Below are positions 50,078 to 58,052 of a stretch of DNA of 64,000 nt, one piece after another; position 1 is the first letter of the stretch, and every line of letters starts with the position of its first letter. The notes under the pieces are model-generated. The model did not search any database. It had not been told where the DNA came from and saw nothing but the letters and a program-made list of their open reading frames with translations. Position numbers and translations under genes: made by a program. The stretch spans positions 39,467 through 103,466 of the forward strand of contig JBMOMN010000021.1 in the NCBI GenBank assembly GCA_049324115.1. Reading direction: 5' to 3'. Source of the DNA: UBA5796 sp040752455 (lineage in GTDB: Bacteria; Chloroflexota; Anaerolineae; Anaerolineales; Villigracilaceae).

Positions 50078-50869
50078 TTATGAAAGCCATCTCTTGCGCC
50101 GTTTGTAATGTTTCACGTCGCGGTAGGATTTGCGGGAACCGACTTCGGTGAGGCCGAGATAGAACTCGCGCACGTCGGCGTTTTCTTTCAGGTCGGCGGG
50201 ATAGCCTTCGAGCACGATCCGCCCGCTTTCCATGATGTAGGCGTAATCGGCCACGCCCAGGGTCAGGTTGGCGTTCTGCTCGACCAGCAGGATGGTTGTC
50301 CCCTGCTCGGCGTTGATGCGCTTGATGATGTCGAAGATTTCGAGCACCAGCAGGGGGGCCAGGCCGAGGGATGGTTCGTCCAACATCATCAGTTTGGGCC
50401 TGGCCATCAAGGCCCGCCCGATGGCGAGCATCTGCTGTTCGCCGCCGGAGAGGTAGCCGGCGGTCTGGCTGCGGCGTTCCTTGAGGCGCGGGAAGTAGGC
50501 GTAGACCATTTCCAGGTCGGGTTTCAGGTTGGCGTCGCGGCGGATGTAGCCGCCGGCGATCAGGTTCTCTTCGGCGGTGAGGTGCTCGAAGACCCGGCGT
50601 CCCTCCATGACCTGGAAGATGCCCTTGCGGACGATGTCGGCGGCGTCCTGGTTGTGGATCTGCTCGCCGAGGAACTCGATCGAGCCGTCGGTCACTTCAC
50701 CGTCTTCGGGCTTGAGCAGGCCGGAGATGGCCTTGAGCGTGGTGGACTTGCCCGCGCCGTTCGAGCCGAGCAGCCCGACGATCTTGCCTTCCGGCACCTG
50801 GATGGACATGCCCTTCAGCACCAGGATAACGTCGTTATAAATGACTTCGATGTTGTTGAGACTTAGCAT
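50078..50869 (-). CDS. livF: branched-chain amino acid-type ABC ATPase LivF
   Basis: ATPase of 263 residues in the LivF group: Walker A GSNGAGKST, Q-loop around FQVMEGRRVFEHLTAEENL (the LivF hallmark), signature LSGGEQQMLAIGRAL and Walker B LMMLDEPSLGLAP. It pairs with LivG. Located between livK and the PaaK-like gene; a perfect 15-bp hairpin lies between livK and livF. Confidence 0.93.
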   Translation of the reverse strand: MLSLNNIEVIYNDVILVLKGMSIQVPEGKIVGLLGSNGAGKSTTLKAISGLLKPEDGEVTDGSIEFLGEQIHNQDAADIVRKGIFQVMEGRRVFEHLTAEENLIAGGYIRRDANLKPDLEMVYAYFPRLKERRSQTAGYLSGGEQQMLAIGRALMARPKLMMLDEPSLGLAPLLVLEIFDIIKRINAEQGTTILLVEQNANLTLGVADYAYIMESGRIVLEGYPADLKENADVREFYLGLTEVGSRKSYRDVKHYKRRKRWLS

Positions 50870-50912
50870 TTTAGTTCCAGTGTTCAGTATTCAGTCATCA
50901 GTTTTCAGTTTG

Positions 50913-50957
50913 TAACCAGTGGGCAGTGAGCAAAACGACTGGACTGCCCACTGGTTA
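50913..50957. repeat. perfect 15-bp stem-loop between livK and livF
   Basis: TAACCAGTGGGCAGT (50913-50927) pairs exactly with 50943-50957 across a 15-nt loop, inside a region of CAGT words like 39732-39787. Lying just after the binding-protein gene, it may stabilise that message or attenuate livF. Confidence 0.6.
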
Positions 50958-50982
50958 CTGCTCACTGATTACTGGTCACTGG

Positions 50983-52176
50983 TCATTCAGCCGAGATGAG
51001 GTCGCTGACCTCGGTCCACTTGCCGCCTTCGACCTGGTACAGCTTCAGGGCGTTGTTGCCCTTGTGGCTGGTGGCGGAGAAGGAGATCGGGGCGGTCACG
51101 TCACCGGTGCTGTAGTTCTGGATGGATTCGAGCGCGGCGCGGATGTTCTCTCCGTTGACTTCCTTGCCTTCTGCCAGCACGCGGCGGATGCCCTCGACCA
51201 TGGTCGCCATGGTCCACCAGCCCTGGGTGTAGTGCAGGGTGGCGGCTTCCAGCGTTTTGCCCTGTCCCGTCAGGAATTCAGCCGCGGCATCGTGGCCGGG
51301 CACAGGGGAAGTGGGCGGGGCGAACGGGAGGGCGCCCATCACACCTTCGGCGGCGTCCCCGGCCAGGTTGACCAGGATCTCGTCCGCGCACCAGTTCAGG
51401 CAGATGAATTGAGCGCCGAAGCCCTGGCTCTTGGCGTCCTTGAGCAGGACGGCCGCCGGGCTGGAAACGGTGTGGACGATGACGTAGTTGGCCCCGAAGG
51501 TCTGCATCTGGGCCAGTTCGGCCACGAAGTCGGTCACGCCAGCAGGCATCGGCAGGCTCATGAACTCAGCGCCGTTGGCATCTGCGAAGGCTTTGGCATC
51601 TTCCACCGGGGACTGGCCGAAGGGGCTGTTGTGGTGGATCAGGGCGATCTTGGGCTTGTCACTGTTGCCTTTGGCGGTCCAATCGTCTATGGCCCAGCGG
51701 ACGGCGATGATGGCCTGGTCGGAGTAAGAGGTGCCGATCAGGAAGTTGTAAGGCGCGGCGGTCATATCCAGCAGGGCGGCGGAGTAGGAAGCGGACATGA
51801 AGGGGATCTTGTCTTCGGCGATCTTGGTCCGCAGGGCCTCGGTGTCACCCGTGCCCCAGCCCATGAAGGCCACCACCCCTTCGGAAACGTACTGGGTGTA
51901 CAACTGCTCGGCTACGTCCACCTTGTAGGCGTAATCGGCGGAAACCAGTTCGATGGGATGGCCTTCGACGCCGCCGTTGGCGTTGAGCCACTCCACGTAG
52001 CCTTTCACGCCCTCAGAGTAGGGCGTGCCGACATCACCGGTCGCGCCGGTCAGGTCGAAGATCGCGCCGACTTTGATGGGGGTGGTATCCCCGCCGCCGC
52101 CCCCGCCGCCGCAGGCGGTCAACACCAGGCTGGCAATGACCAGCACAAAAAACGCGCTTTTGATTTTACGAGACAT
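50983..52176 (-). CDS. branched-chain amino acid-type substrate-binding lipoprotein (LivK family)
   Basis: Extracytoplasmic binding protein of 397 residues, Peripla_BP_6 type. The start at 52176 is chosen because AGGAGG lies 5 nt upstream and it is followed directly by a lipoprotein signal with lipobox LVLTACG and a poly-Gly linker. The fold markers are PIKVGAIFDLTGATGDVGTPYSEG, GHPIELVSADYAYK and AFMGWGTGDTEALR. Family members bind leucine-type amino acids, but also amides, urea and aromatic acids; the adjacent acid-CoA ligases point to a carboxylic acid. Confidence 0.92.
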   Translation of the reverse strand: MSRKIKSAFFVLVIASLVLTACGGGGGGGDTTPIKVGAIFDLTGATGDVGTPYSEGVKGYVEWLNANGGVEGHPIELVSADYAYKVDVAEQLYTQYVSEGVVAFMGWGTGDTEALRTKIAEDKIPFMSASYSAALLDMTAAPYNFLIGTSYSDQAIIAVRWAIDDWTAKGNSDKPKIALIHHNSPFGQSPVEDAKAFADANGAEFMSLPMPAGVTDFVAELAQMQTFGANYVIVHTVSSPAAVLLKDAKSQGFGAQFICLNWCADEILVNLAGDAAEGVMGALPFAPPTSPVPGHDAAAEFLTGQGKTLEAATLHYTQGWWTMATMVEGIRRVLAEGKEVNGENIRAALESIQNYSTGDVTAPISFSATSHKGNNALKLYQVEGGKWTEVSDLISAE

Positions 52177-52293
52177 CTGTTCCTCCTTTGGAAAGGTTCG
52201 TAGGTGAGTTTGGATCGGTATGGCGCATTCCTTCATTACTCGGACGATACACACCTCCTTGCATGTGAAAGTTCCTCGACCAATCCGCGGCGG

Positions 52294-53337
52294 TCAATAG
52301 CTGAACGGCCACAGACGGAAGTAGTCCTTGATATTTTTCCAGATCTTGTTCAGGCCCTCCGGTTCGAGGATCAGGAACAGGATGATGACCAGGCCGAACA
52401 TGCCCTGCTGGATGAAGGGGATGATGCTGTCTATCACCGGGAAGGAGTTCTTGACCGCCCGCCCGAGGTTGGTCAACACCACCGGCAGCAGGGTCATGAA
52501 CGTCGCGCCCAGGTAGGACCCGGTAATGGATCCCAGGCCCCCGATGATGATCATGGCGAGGTACGTCACCGACACGTCCACCGTGAAGCGTTCCCAGGTG
52601 ACGATGCTGCGGTAGTGGGCGGTCAGCGCCCCGGCCAACCCGACCAGGAAGGACGAGACCGCGAAGGCCAGCAGTTTGTACTTGAACAGGTCCACGCCCA
52701 TGACCGAGGCGGCGATGTCCTGGTCACGGATGGCGATGAACGCCCGCCCGAAGTGGGTGCGGAACAGGTTGACCGAGGCGATCGTGACGATCACCACCAG
52801 GAGCCAGACCAGCCAGTAGAAGTTGAAATCGGTGTTCATGCGGATGCCGAACAACATTGGATTGGGCACCACCAGCGCGTCCACGCCGCCGGTCAGCGCC
52901 TCCCAGTTTTTCACCACCCACAGGATGATCTCCTGGGCGGCTAACGTGGCGATGGCCAGGTACAGTCCCTTCAGCCGCAGGGAGGGGATGCCGAAGATCG
53001 TGCCGATCAGGGCGGTGGCGAAGCAGGCGACGAGGGTCGAGGCCCACCAGGGCATGCCCATCCGGGCGGTCAGGATGCCGGCGGTGTACGCGCCGACGGC
53101 CATGAATCCGCCCTGGCCGAGACTGATCTGCCCGGTGTAGCCGACCAGGATGTTCAGCCCGATGGCCCCGATCACGGCGATCCCGACCTGGTTGGCCAGG
53201 GTCAGGTAATAGCGGTTGGCCAGGAAGGGGAAAACCAGCATGAAGATGACGATCAGAACGAGCCGAATTTTCTGCGCGTGCGTGCGGCGCAGGGCCATGT
53301 CTTTTTCGTAAGTCGAGTGGAAGATGCCTGAAATCAT
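52294..53337 (-). CDS. livM: branched-chain amino acid-type ABC permease LivM
   Basis: Permease of 347 residues with eight to ten transmembrane helices. The LivM motif AIGLNILVGYTGQISLGQGGFMAVGAYTAG is clear, as is the coupling loop AFIAIRDQDIAASVMGVDLFKYKLLAFAVSSF. The ATG at 53337 lies one base after the livH stop; the longer frame to 53376 would overlap livH. Confidence 0.92.
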   Translation of the reverse strand: MISGIFHSTYEKDMALRRTHAQKIRLVLIVIFMLVFPFLANRYYLTLANQVGIAVIGAIGLNILVGYTGQISLGQGGFMAVGAYTAGILTARMGMPWWASTLVACFATALIGTIFGIPSLRLKGLYLAIATLAAQEIILWVVKNWEALTGGVDALVVPNPMLFGIRMNTDFNFYWLVWLLVVIVTIASVNLFRTHFGRAFIAIRDQDIAASVMGVDLFKYKLLAFAVSSFLVGLAGALTAHYRSIVTWERFTVDVSVTYLAMIIIGGLGSITGSYLGATFMTLLPVVLTNLGRAVKNSFPVIDSIIPFIQQGMFGLVIILFLILEPEGLNKIWKNIKDYFRLWPFSY

Positions 53338-53338
53338 G

Positions 53339-54211
53339 TTAAACTCTCTCGATAATTTCCTGACCGAACAACCCATACGGGCGCACCATCAGGATGAAGA
53401 TCAGCACCACGAAGGGCAGCACCTGGTTCAGGCCCTGGCCGATGTAACCGCCGGTGTATTGTTCCAGCAGCCCGATGATGATCCCGCCGATGATCGCCCC
53501 GGGCACTGAGTCCAGGCCGCCGAGGATGACGACCGGGAAGACCCGCAGGCCGAAGTGGGCCACGTCACCGCTGACGCCGACGATGTTGGCCAGCAGCGCC
53601 CCGCCGATGGCGGCGGTCGCGGCGGCGATGGACCAGGCCCAGGCGAAGATCTTCTTGACGCTGATGCCCATGCTCAGGGCGGCCTGCTGGTCGTCGGCTA
53701 CGGCCCGCATGGCGATGCCTTCCTTCGAGCGGCGGAAGAAATAGTTGAACAGGCCGAGCATGGCTATCGCAATCGCAATCGCCCACAGCCGGTCCTCGCC
53801 GATGGTCGCGCCCAGGATGTTGACCGGTTCGGAGGGGATGAACGAGGGGAAAGCCTTCGGCAGGTTGCCCCAGATGGTGAAGACGATCGCCTTGAGCAGG
53901 CTGCTCAGGCCGATCGTCACCATGATGACCGAAATGATCGGCTCGCCGATCATCGGGCGCAGGACGAGGCGCTCGACCAGCACGCCCAGGGCGATGGCAA
54001 CGATCACGGTCAGGGTCATGCCCAGGGTCCAGTGCAGACCGAACTGGGCGACCAGCCCAAAGATGACGTAAGCGCCGACCAGCAGGAATTCCCCCTGGGC
54101 GAAGTTGATCACGTCGCTGGATTTATAGATGAGCACAAAACCGAGGGCGGCCAGGGCCAGGATGGCCCCGTTGGTCAGGCCGGTCAGGGTGAGTTGAATG
54201 AACAGGTCCAT
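53339..54211 (-). CDS. livH: branched-chain amino acid-type ABC permease LivH
   Basis: Permease of 290 residues with about eight transmembrane helices. LivH markers: LTNGAILALAALGFVLIYKSSDVINFAQGEFLLVGAY and the coupling loop AMRAVADDQQAALSMGISVKKIFAWAW, then GGLDSVPGAIIGGIIIGLLE. It follows the acyl-CoA synthetase gene by 3 nt. Confidence 0.93.
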   Translation of the reverse strand: MDLFIQLTLTGLTNGAILALAALGFVLIYKSSDVINFAQGEFLLVGAYVIFGLVAQFGLHWTLGMTLTVIVAIALGVLVERLVLRPMIGEPIISVIMVTIGLSSLLKAIVFTIWGNLPKAFPSFIPSEPVNILGATIGEDRLWAIAIAIAMLGLFNYFFRRSKEGIAMRAVADDQQAALSMGISVKKIFAWAWSIAAATAAIGGALLANIVGVSGDVAHFGLRVFPVVILGGLDSVPGAIIGGIIIGLLEQYTGGYIGQGLNQVLPFVVLIFILMVRPYGLFGQEIIERV

Positions 54212-54214
54212 GCG

Positions 54215-56113
54215 TCACTCGCTGGTTTCTAGGGTATCAATCGCCAGGCGGGTCTGGATGCGGGCCGTGCGCCCGTCCTGGTAGGTGATGGTCTGGTCAA
54301 TGTCCACGTGGGGGTTGCTGCTGTAGAGGGCCGAGATGATGTCTTCGTAGCGCTGGGCCACCAGTTTGCGGCGCACTTTGCGGGTGCGGGTCAGTTCGGC
54401 GTCGTCGGCGTCCAATTCTTTATGGAGCAGCAGGAAGCGCTTGATACGGGCCGCCGGCGGCAGGTCGGCGTTGGCAGCGTCCACGTGCCGGCGGATGAGT
54501 TCGTAGACCTGCTTTTTCTGGGCCAGGTCGGTGTAGGTGGTGTAGGCGATCAGGTGGTTCTCGGCCCACTTGCCCACGTTGGGGAATTCGATGTTGACCA
54601 TGGCGGTCACGAAGGGCCAGTCGCCGCCGAAGACCACCGCTTCCTTGATGTATGGGCTGAACTTGAGCTTGTTCTCGATGAACTGCGGGCTGAACTTGGT
54701 GCCGTCGTGCAGGGTCATCACGTCTTTGGCCCGGTCTATCACGATCAGGTGGCCGTCTTCGTCGAAGTAACCCGCGTCGCCGGAGTGCAGCCAGCCGTCG
54801 ATCAGGGATTCAGCCGTGGCTTCCGGGTTGCGGTAGTAGCCTTCCATCATGGCGGGCGAGCGCATCAGGATCTCGCCGCTCTCGTCAATCTTGATGTCGG
54901 TTTCGGGGATGGGCGTGCCGACCGTTTGGAACTTGACGTCCCCGTCCCGGTGGACGACGGCGATGCCGTTGATCTCGGTCTGGCCGTAGATCTGCTTCAG
55001 GTTCACCCCCAGGGCGTGGAAGAAGCGGAACACGTCGGGACCCAGGGCCGCGCCGCCGGTATAGGCGCGTTTCAGGCGCCTCAGGCCGAGGTGGTCCTTG
55101 ATCTCCTGGAAGATGAGCCAGTCGGCCAAAAAGTATTTGAGCTTCATCCCGCCGGACGGTTTTTGCTTGCGGAAGTTCAGGTCGGCCATCTGGTAGCCGA
55201 CCGGCATGGCCCAGGCGTAGAGTTTCTTTTTGAGCCACGAACTGTCCTCGATCTTGACCTGCACCTGGCTGACCAGGTTCTCCCAGATGCGCGGCGGGCT
55301 GAACATGACCTGCGGCCCGATCTCGCGGATGTCGTGCTGCACCGTCTCCGGCTCTTCGGGGAAGTTGACCGTGAAGCCGACCTGCAAGCCGCAGGAGAAG
55401 ACCATCATCTGCTCGCCGATCCAGGCCAGGGGCAGGAACGAGACGAATTCGTCGTCCGGCTGGAGCGGGTCCACCGACATCAGGTTGCGTCCCATGCTGA
55501 CCATGGATTTGTGGGAAAGCATGGCCAGCTTGGGGTTGCCGGTCGTGCCGGAGGTGGTCGAAAGGATCGCCAGGTCCGAGCTTTTGCCCTCGGCCAGGCG
55601 CCCCTCGAACCAGCCGGGATTTTCCTGGTCATATTTGCGGCCCATCTCTTCCACGTCCGGGAAGTAGAGCAGGAAGTCTTCGGTATAGTTGCGCAGGCCT
55701 TTGGGGTCGTAATAAACGACCTTTTTGACGCCCTTGAGTTCGTCCCACATCTCCAGGATCTTGTCCACCTGCTCCTGGTCTTCGACGATGATGAACGAGA
55801 CATCCGCGTGGTTGAAGATGTAGATCATTTCCGTCACGACCGAGTCCTGATAGATGCCGATGGACTTGGCCCCCACGCTCTGGGCGGCCAGCTCGGCCAT
55901 GACCCACTCGGGGCGGTTGTCGCCGATGATGGCGATCGTCTCCTCGGTTTTCAGCCCCAGGCTGATCATCCCGAGGGCGAAATGCTTGACGTGTTCGTAA
56001 TATTCCTTCCAGGTGACGGCCTGCCAGATGCCGTAATCCCGCAGGCGGATGGCGGTCTTATCGGGGGTCTTTTCGGCGTGTTCTTTCAGGAATTGGGGAA
56101 GGGTCTCAGTCAT
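54215..56113 (-). CDS. AMP-forming long-chain acyl-CoA synthetase
   Basis: Cytoplasmic or membrane-associated acid-CoA ligase (632 residues). The AMP-binding P-loop is TTSGTTGNPKLAMLSHKSM, followed by IYGQTEINGIAVVH, GEILMRSPAMMEGYYRNPEATAESLIDGWLHSGDAGYFDEDGHLIVIDRAKD and a catalytic C-terminal Lys region. Closest to the FAA1/long-chain group. It overlaps livG by 8 nt and precedes livH by 3 nt, so it sits in the middle of a transporter operon, suggesting that the imported acid is activated at once. Confidence 0.9.
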   Translation of the reverse strand: MTETLPQFLKEHAEKTPDKTAIRLRDYGIWQAVTWKEYYEHVKHFALGMISLGLKTEETIAIIGDNRPEWVMAELAAQSVGAKSIGIYQDSVVTEMIYIFNHADVSFIIVEDQEQVDKILEMWDELKGVKKVVYYDPKGLRNYTEDFLLYFPDVEEMGRKYDQENPGWFEGRLAEGKSSDLAILSTTSGTTGNPKLAMLSHKSMVSMGRNLMSVDPLQPDDEFVSFLPLAWIGEQMMVFSCGLQVGFTVNFPEEPETVQHDIREIGPQVMFSPPRIWENLVSQVQVKIEDSSWLKKKLYAWAMPVGYQMADLNFRKQKPSGGMKLKYFLADWLIFQEIKDHLGLRRLKRAYTGGAALGPDVFRFFHALGVNLKQIYGQTEINGIAVVHRDGDVKFQTVGTPIPETDIKIDESGEILMRSPAMMEGYYRNPEATAESLIDGWLHSGDAGYFDEDGHLIVIDRAKDVMTLHDGTKFSPQFIENKLKFSPYIKEAVVFGGDWPFVTAMVNIEFPNVGKWAENHLIAYTTYTDLAQKKQVYELIRRHVDAANADLPPAARIKRFLLLHKELDADDAELTRTRKVRRKLVAQRYEDIISALYSSNPHVDIDQTITYQDGRTARIQTRLAIDTLETSE

Positions 56114-57005
56114 GCTTCACCTGCGTTCCGTTCCCGTTGTTGCCGTTCTCGTCCTTGAAACTGAACTTGAAGGGGAAGGATTTCTTCTCCTCGCCGAGAT
56201 AGGCCTGGACCACGTGCGGGTTGCTGCGGACTTCATCCGGGGTGCCCTCGCCGATCTTCTGGCCGAAGTTGAGCACCGCGATCCGGTCGCTGATGTCCAT
56301 CACCACGCCCATGTCGTGCTCGATCAGGACGATGGTCACGCCGTGCTCCTCGTTGATGTCGAGGATGAAGCGGGCCATGTCCTCCTTCTCCTCCGAGTTC
56401 ATCCCGGCCATGGGTTCATCCAGTAACAGGAGTGAAGGCTGCATGGCCAGGGCGCGTCCCATCTCGACCCGTTTCTGCAAGCCATAAGAAAGCGAGCCAA
56501 CCGTGTTGGAACGAATGGCTTCGATCTCGAGCAGGTCAATGATGTCTTCGATAAAGCGGCGGAAGCGGATGTGCTCGCGCTGGGCCGGTCCCCAATAGAC
56601 CAGGCTGCTGAACAGGTTGCTGCGCATGTGGACGTGCGCCCCGGAGAGCAGGTTGTCGAGCACGGTCATGTGGCGGAACAACTCGATGTTCTGGAAAGAC
56701 CGGGCGATCCCCAGCCGGGCGATCTGGTGCGGCTTCATGCGGGTGATCTCGTGGTCCCGGCCGTTATGGTAAACGATGCGGCCTTTTTGCGGGTGGTACA
56801 GGCCGCTGATGCAGTTGAGCAGGCTGGTCTTGCCCGCCCCGTTCGGCCCGATGATGGCCAGAATCTCGCTTTGGCGGACCTCCAGGCTGACGTCGAAGAG
56901 GGCCGTCACCCCGCCGAAGTTGAGTTGGATCTTTTCGACTTCGAGCTGGGTTTCGCCTGCTTCGAGCCGGCTGCTGTTCAATCCGCTGGTGAATCCACGC
57001 TGCAT
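56106..57005 (-). CDS. livG: branched-chain amino acid-type ABC ATPase LivG
   Basis: ATPase of 299 residues and first gene of the operon. Walker A is GPNGAGKTS, the Q-loop region RSFQNIELFRHMTVLDNLL is LivG-like, the signature is LSYGLQKRVEMGRALA and Walker B is LLLLDEPMAGM. The C-terminal BCA_ABC_TP extension ends PDEVRSNPHVVQAYLGE, then an unusual Asn/Gly-rich hydrophilic tail of about 25 residues. Its 3' end overlaps the acyl-CoA synthetase start by 8 nt. Three GCGTTAAT repeats lie upstream. Confidence 0.93.
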   Translation of the reverse strand: MQRGFTSGLNSSRLEAGETQLEVEKIQLNFGGVTALFDVSLEVRQSEILAIIGPNGAGKTSLLNCISGLYHPQKGRIVYHNGRDHEITRMKPHQIARLGIARSFQNIELFRHMTVLDNLLSGAHVHMRSNLFSSLVYWGPAQREHIRFRRFIEDIIDLLEIEAIRSNTVGSLSYGLQKRVEMGRALAMQPSLLLLDEPMAGMNSEEKEDMARFILDINEEHGVTIVLIEHDMGVVMDISDRIAVLNFGQKIGEGTPDEVRSNPHVVQAYLGEEKKSFPFKFSFKDENGNNGNGTQVKHD

Positions 57006-57048
57006 AGGTGCTCCCGTGAGAGAAATATGGTTCCATCTTACAGGGCAG

Positions 57049-57079
57049 GCGCTAATGAAGCGTTAATGAGGGCGTTAAT
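57049..57079. promoter_or_regulatory. three direct repeats GCGNTAAT upstream of livG
   Basis: GCGCTAAT at 57049-57056, GCGTTAAT at 57060-57067 and 57072-57079: spacing 11 and 12 bp, i.e. about one helical turn, 44-74 bp upstream of the livG start. They could be an activator or repressor site for the liv operon. Confidence 0.4.
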
Positions 57080-57192
57080 GGGGGTAATTGGTAATTAGAG
57101 ATTGGAGACTGGAGATTGGGGAGCGGCGGGGGTGTGGCGAAAGGGTATTGACTTTGGTCGCCGTGGTGGTTATGCTTTCAATCGCGGAAAGG

Positions 57193-57198
57193 TATAAT
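57193..57198 (+). promoter_or_regulatory. -10 box for the antitoxin-like gene
   Basis: TATAAT ending 10 nt before the ATG at 57209, another candidate leaderless start. Confidence 0.4.
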
Positions 57199-57208
57199 GC
57201 TTGCAGCG

Positions 57209-57457
57209 ATGATCAGGACAACGATTTCCATCCCGAAAATATTGCTCGAACAGGCTGAAGAAGCGGCTCGGCAACTCAATATCTCGCGTAACCGCCTTAT
57301 TGGATTGGCAATCGAGTCTTTCATCAGCAGTCACCAGAACCTGGTGATACTCGACGAACTCAATCGGGTTTATTCCGACGAGCCTGACCCGGACGAAAAA
57401 GCCCGGCTCTCCAAAATGCGAAATCATCATTGCCGCATTGTGGGAGGCGAATGGTAG
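57209..57457 (+). CDS. ribbon-helix-helix (CopG/MazE-like) antitoxin, apparently orphan
   Basis: An 82-residue protein starting MIRTTISIPKILLEQAEEAARQL, the ribbon-helix-helix pattern (one DNA-contacting strand, then two helices: NISRNRLIGLAIESFI), with an acidic C-terminal tail of the kind that masks a toxin. The ATG at 57209 is preferred over 57197 because the latter lies inside the -10 box. An overlapping ATG at 57451 opens a frame reading MVARMAMPILIA before a stop; MVAR is a common start of MazF toxins, so a lost toxin gene is possible. Confidence 0.7.
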   Translation: MIRTTISIPKILLEQAEEAARQLNISRNRLIGLAIESFISSHQNLVILDELNRVYSDEPDPDEKARLSKMRNHHCRIVGGEW

Positions 57458-57510
57458 CCAGGATGGCAATGCCGATTCTTATTGCGTGATCCTTACCATC
57501 GCTGCGCCAC

Positions 57511-57543
57511 AGCCTTGCGAAGGTTCACAACCTTCGCAAGGCT
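57511..57543. repeat. perfect AGCCTTGCGAAGGTT palindrome
   Basis: 15-bp arms AGCCTTGCGAAGGTT and AACCTTCGCAAGGCT around CAC. The better-preserved partner of the palindrome at 20444-20472. Confidence 0.6.
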
Positions 57544-57562
57544 GTATCGCCCAATGTTGAAG

Positions 57563-57581
57563 TGCGCGAGTGCGTCGCGCC
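57563..57581. repeat. TGCGCGAGTGCGTCGC repeat, left flank of the palindrome array
   Basis: TGCGCGAGTGCGTCGCGCC, matching 57809-57827 (18 of 19 bases) and the end sequence of the MITE-like elements at 38662 and 42907. Confidence 0.6.
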
Positions 57582-57596
57582 CTCCTATGCGTGAAT

Positions 57597-57782
57597 TCAA
57601 CGTTGAACTCGTCCAGACTCAACGTTGAGTCTGTCCAAAGTCAACGTTGAATTTGCTGGAACTCAACGTTGAGTTTCCATAAACTCAACGTTGAGTCTGT
57701 TTAAAATCAACATTGAGTTTGCATAAATTCAACGTTGAGTACGAACAAACTCAACGTTGACTCTACAAAAGATCAACGTTGA
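57597..57782. repeat. array of nine TCAACGTTGA palindromes at exact 22-bp spacing
   Basis: The 10-bp palindrome TCAACGTTGA occurs at 57597, 57619, 57641, 57663, 57685, 57707 (one change, TCAACATTGA), 57729, 57751 and 57773, always 22 bp apart. The 12-bp spacers are partly alike (GTCTG or GTTTG at the start, AAAC at the end). 22 bp is close to two helical turns, so a dimeric protein would bind every site on the same face. It could be an operator array, iterons, or a minisatellite; no replication gene is nearby. No gene is seen in 57458-58052. Confidence 0.85.
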
Positions 57783-57808
57783 CTTTTCTTGGGACCAATG
57801 ATTTAGCC

Positions 57809-57827
57809 TGCGCGAGTGCGTCGCACC
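57809..57827. repeat. TGCGCGAGTGCGTCGC repeat, right flank of the palindrome array
   Basis: TGCGCGAGTGCGTCGCACC in the same orientation as 57563-57581; the two copies bracket the palindrome array as direct repeats 246 bp apart. Confidence 0.6.
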
Positions 57828-58052
57828 TTACCGGCGGGGAATTCCATGTAAATAGGGCGGGTTCTCGCTGGAGCCGATTCCGTCGAAGCAGGTCCCCAAA
57901 GGGGATGCCATGCGACGCGTTCGCACAAGGGTTGATATTGGGCGGTTGTGTTTTGAACGGAGTGGAACGTATAATTCTGGGCATAAGGTTTTATGCAACC
58001 TGCATTATTAAACTTGGTTGAATTGTTGTAAGCCGGGAAAGGTGAAGTTTTG

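Noticed and set aside
54308..56158. 616-codon plus-strand ORF
   Set aside because: It is the exact antisense of the acyl-CoA synthetase; its translation is His/Val/Asp-rich with no domain.
57597..57782. Regularly spaced repeats resembling a CRISPR array
   Set aside because: The repeated unit is only a 10-bp palindrome, spacers are 12 bp and similar to one another, and no cas genes are nearby.
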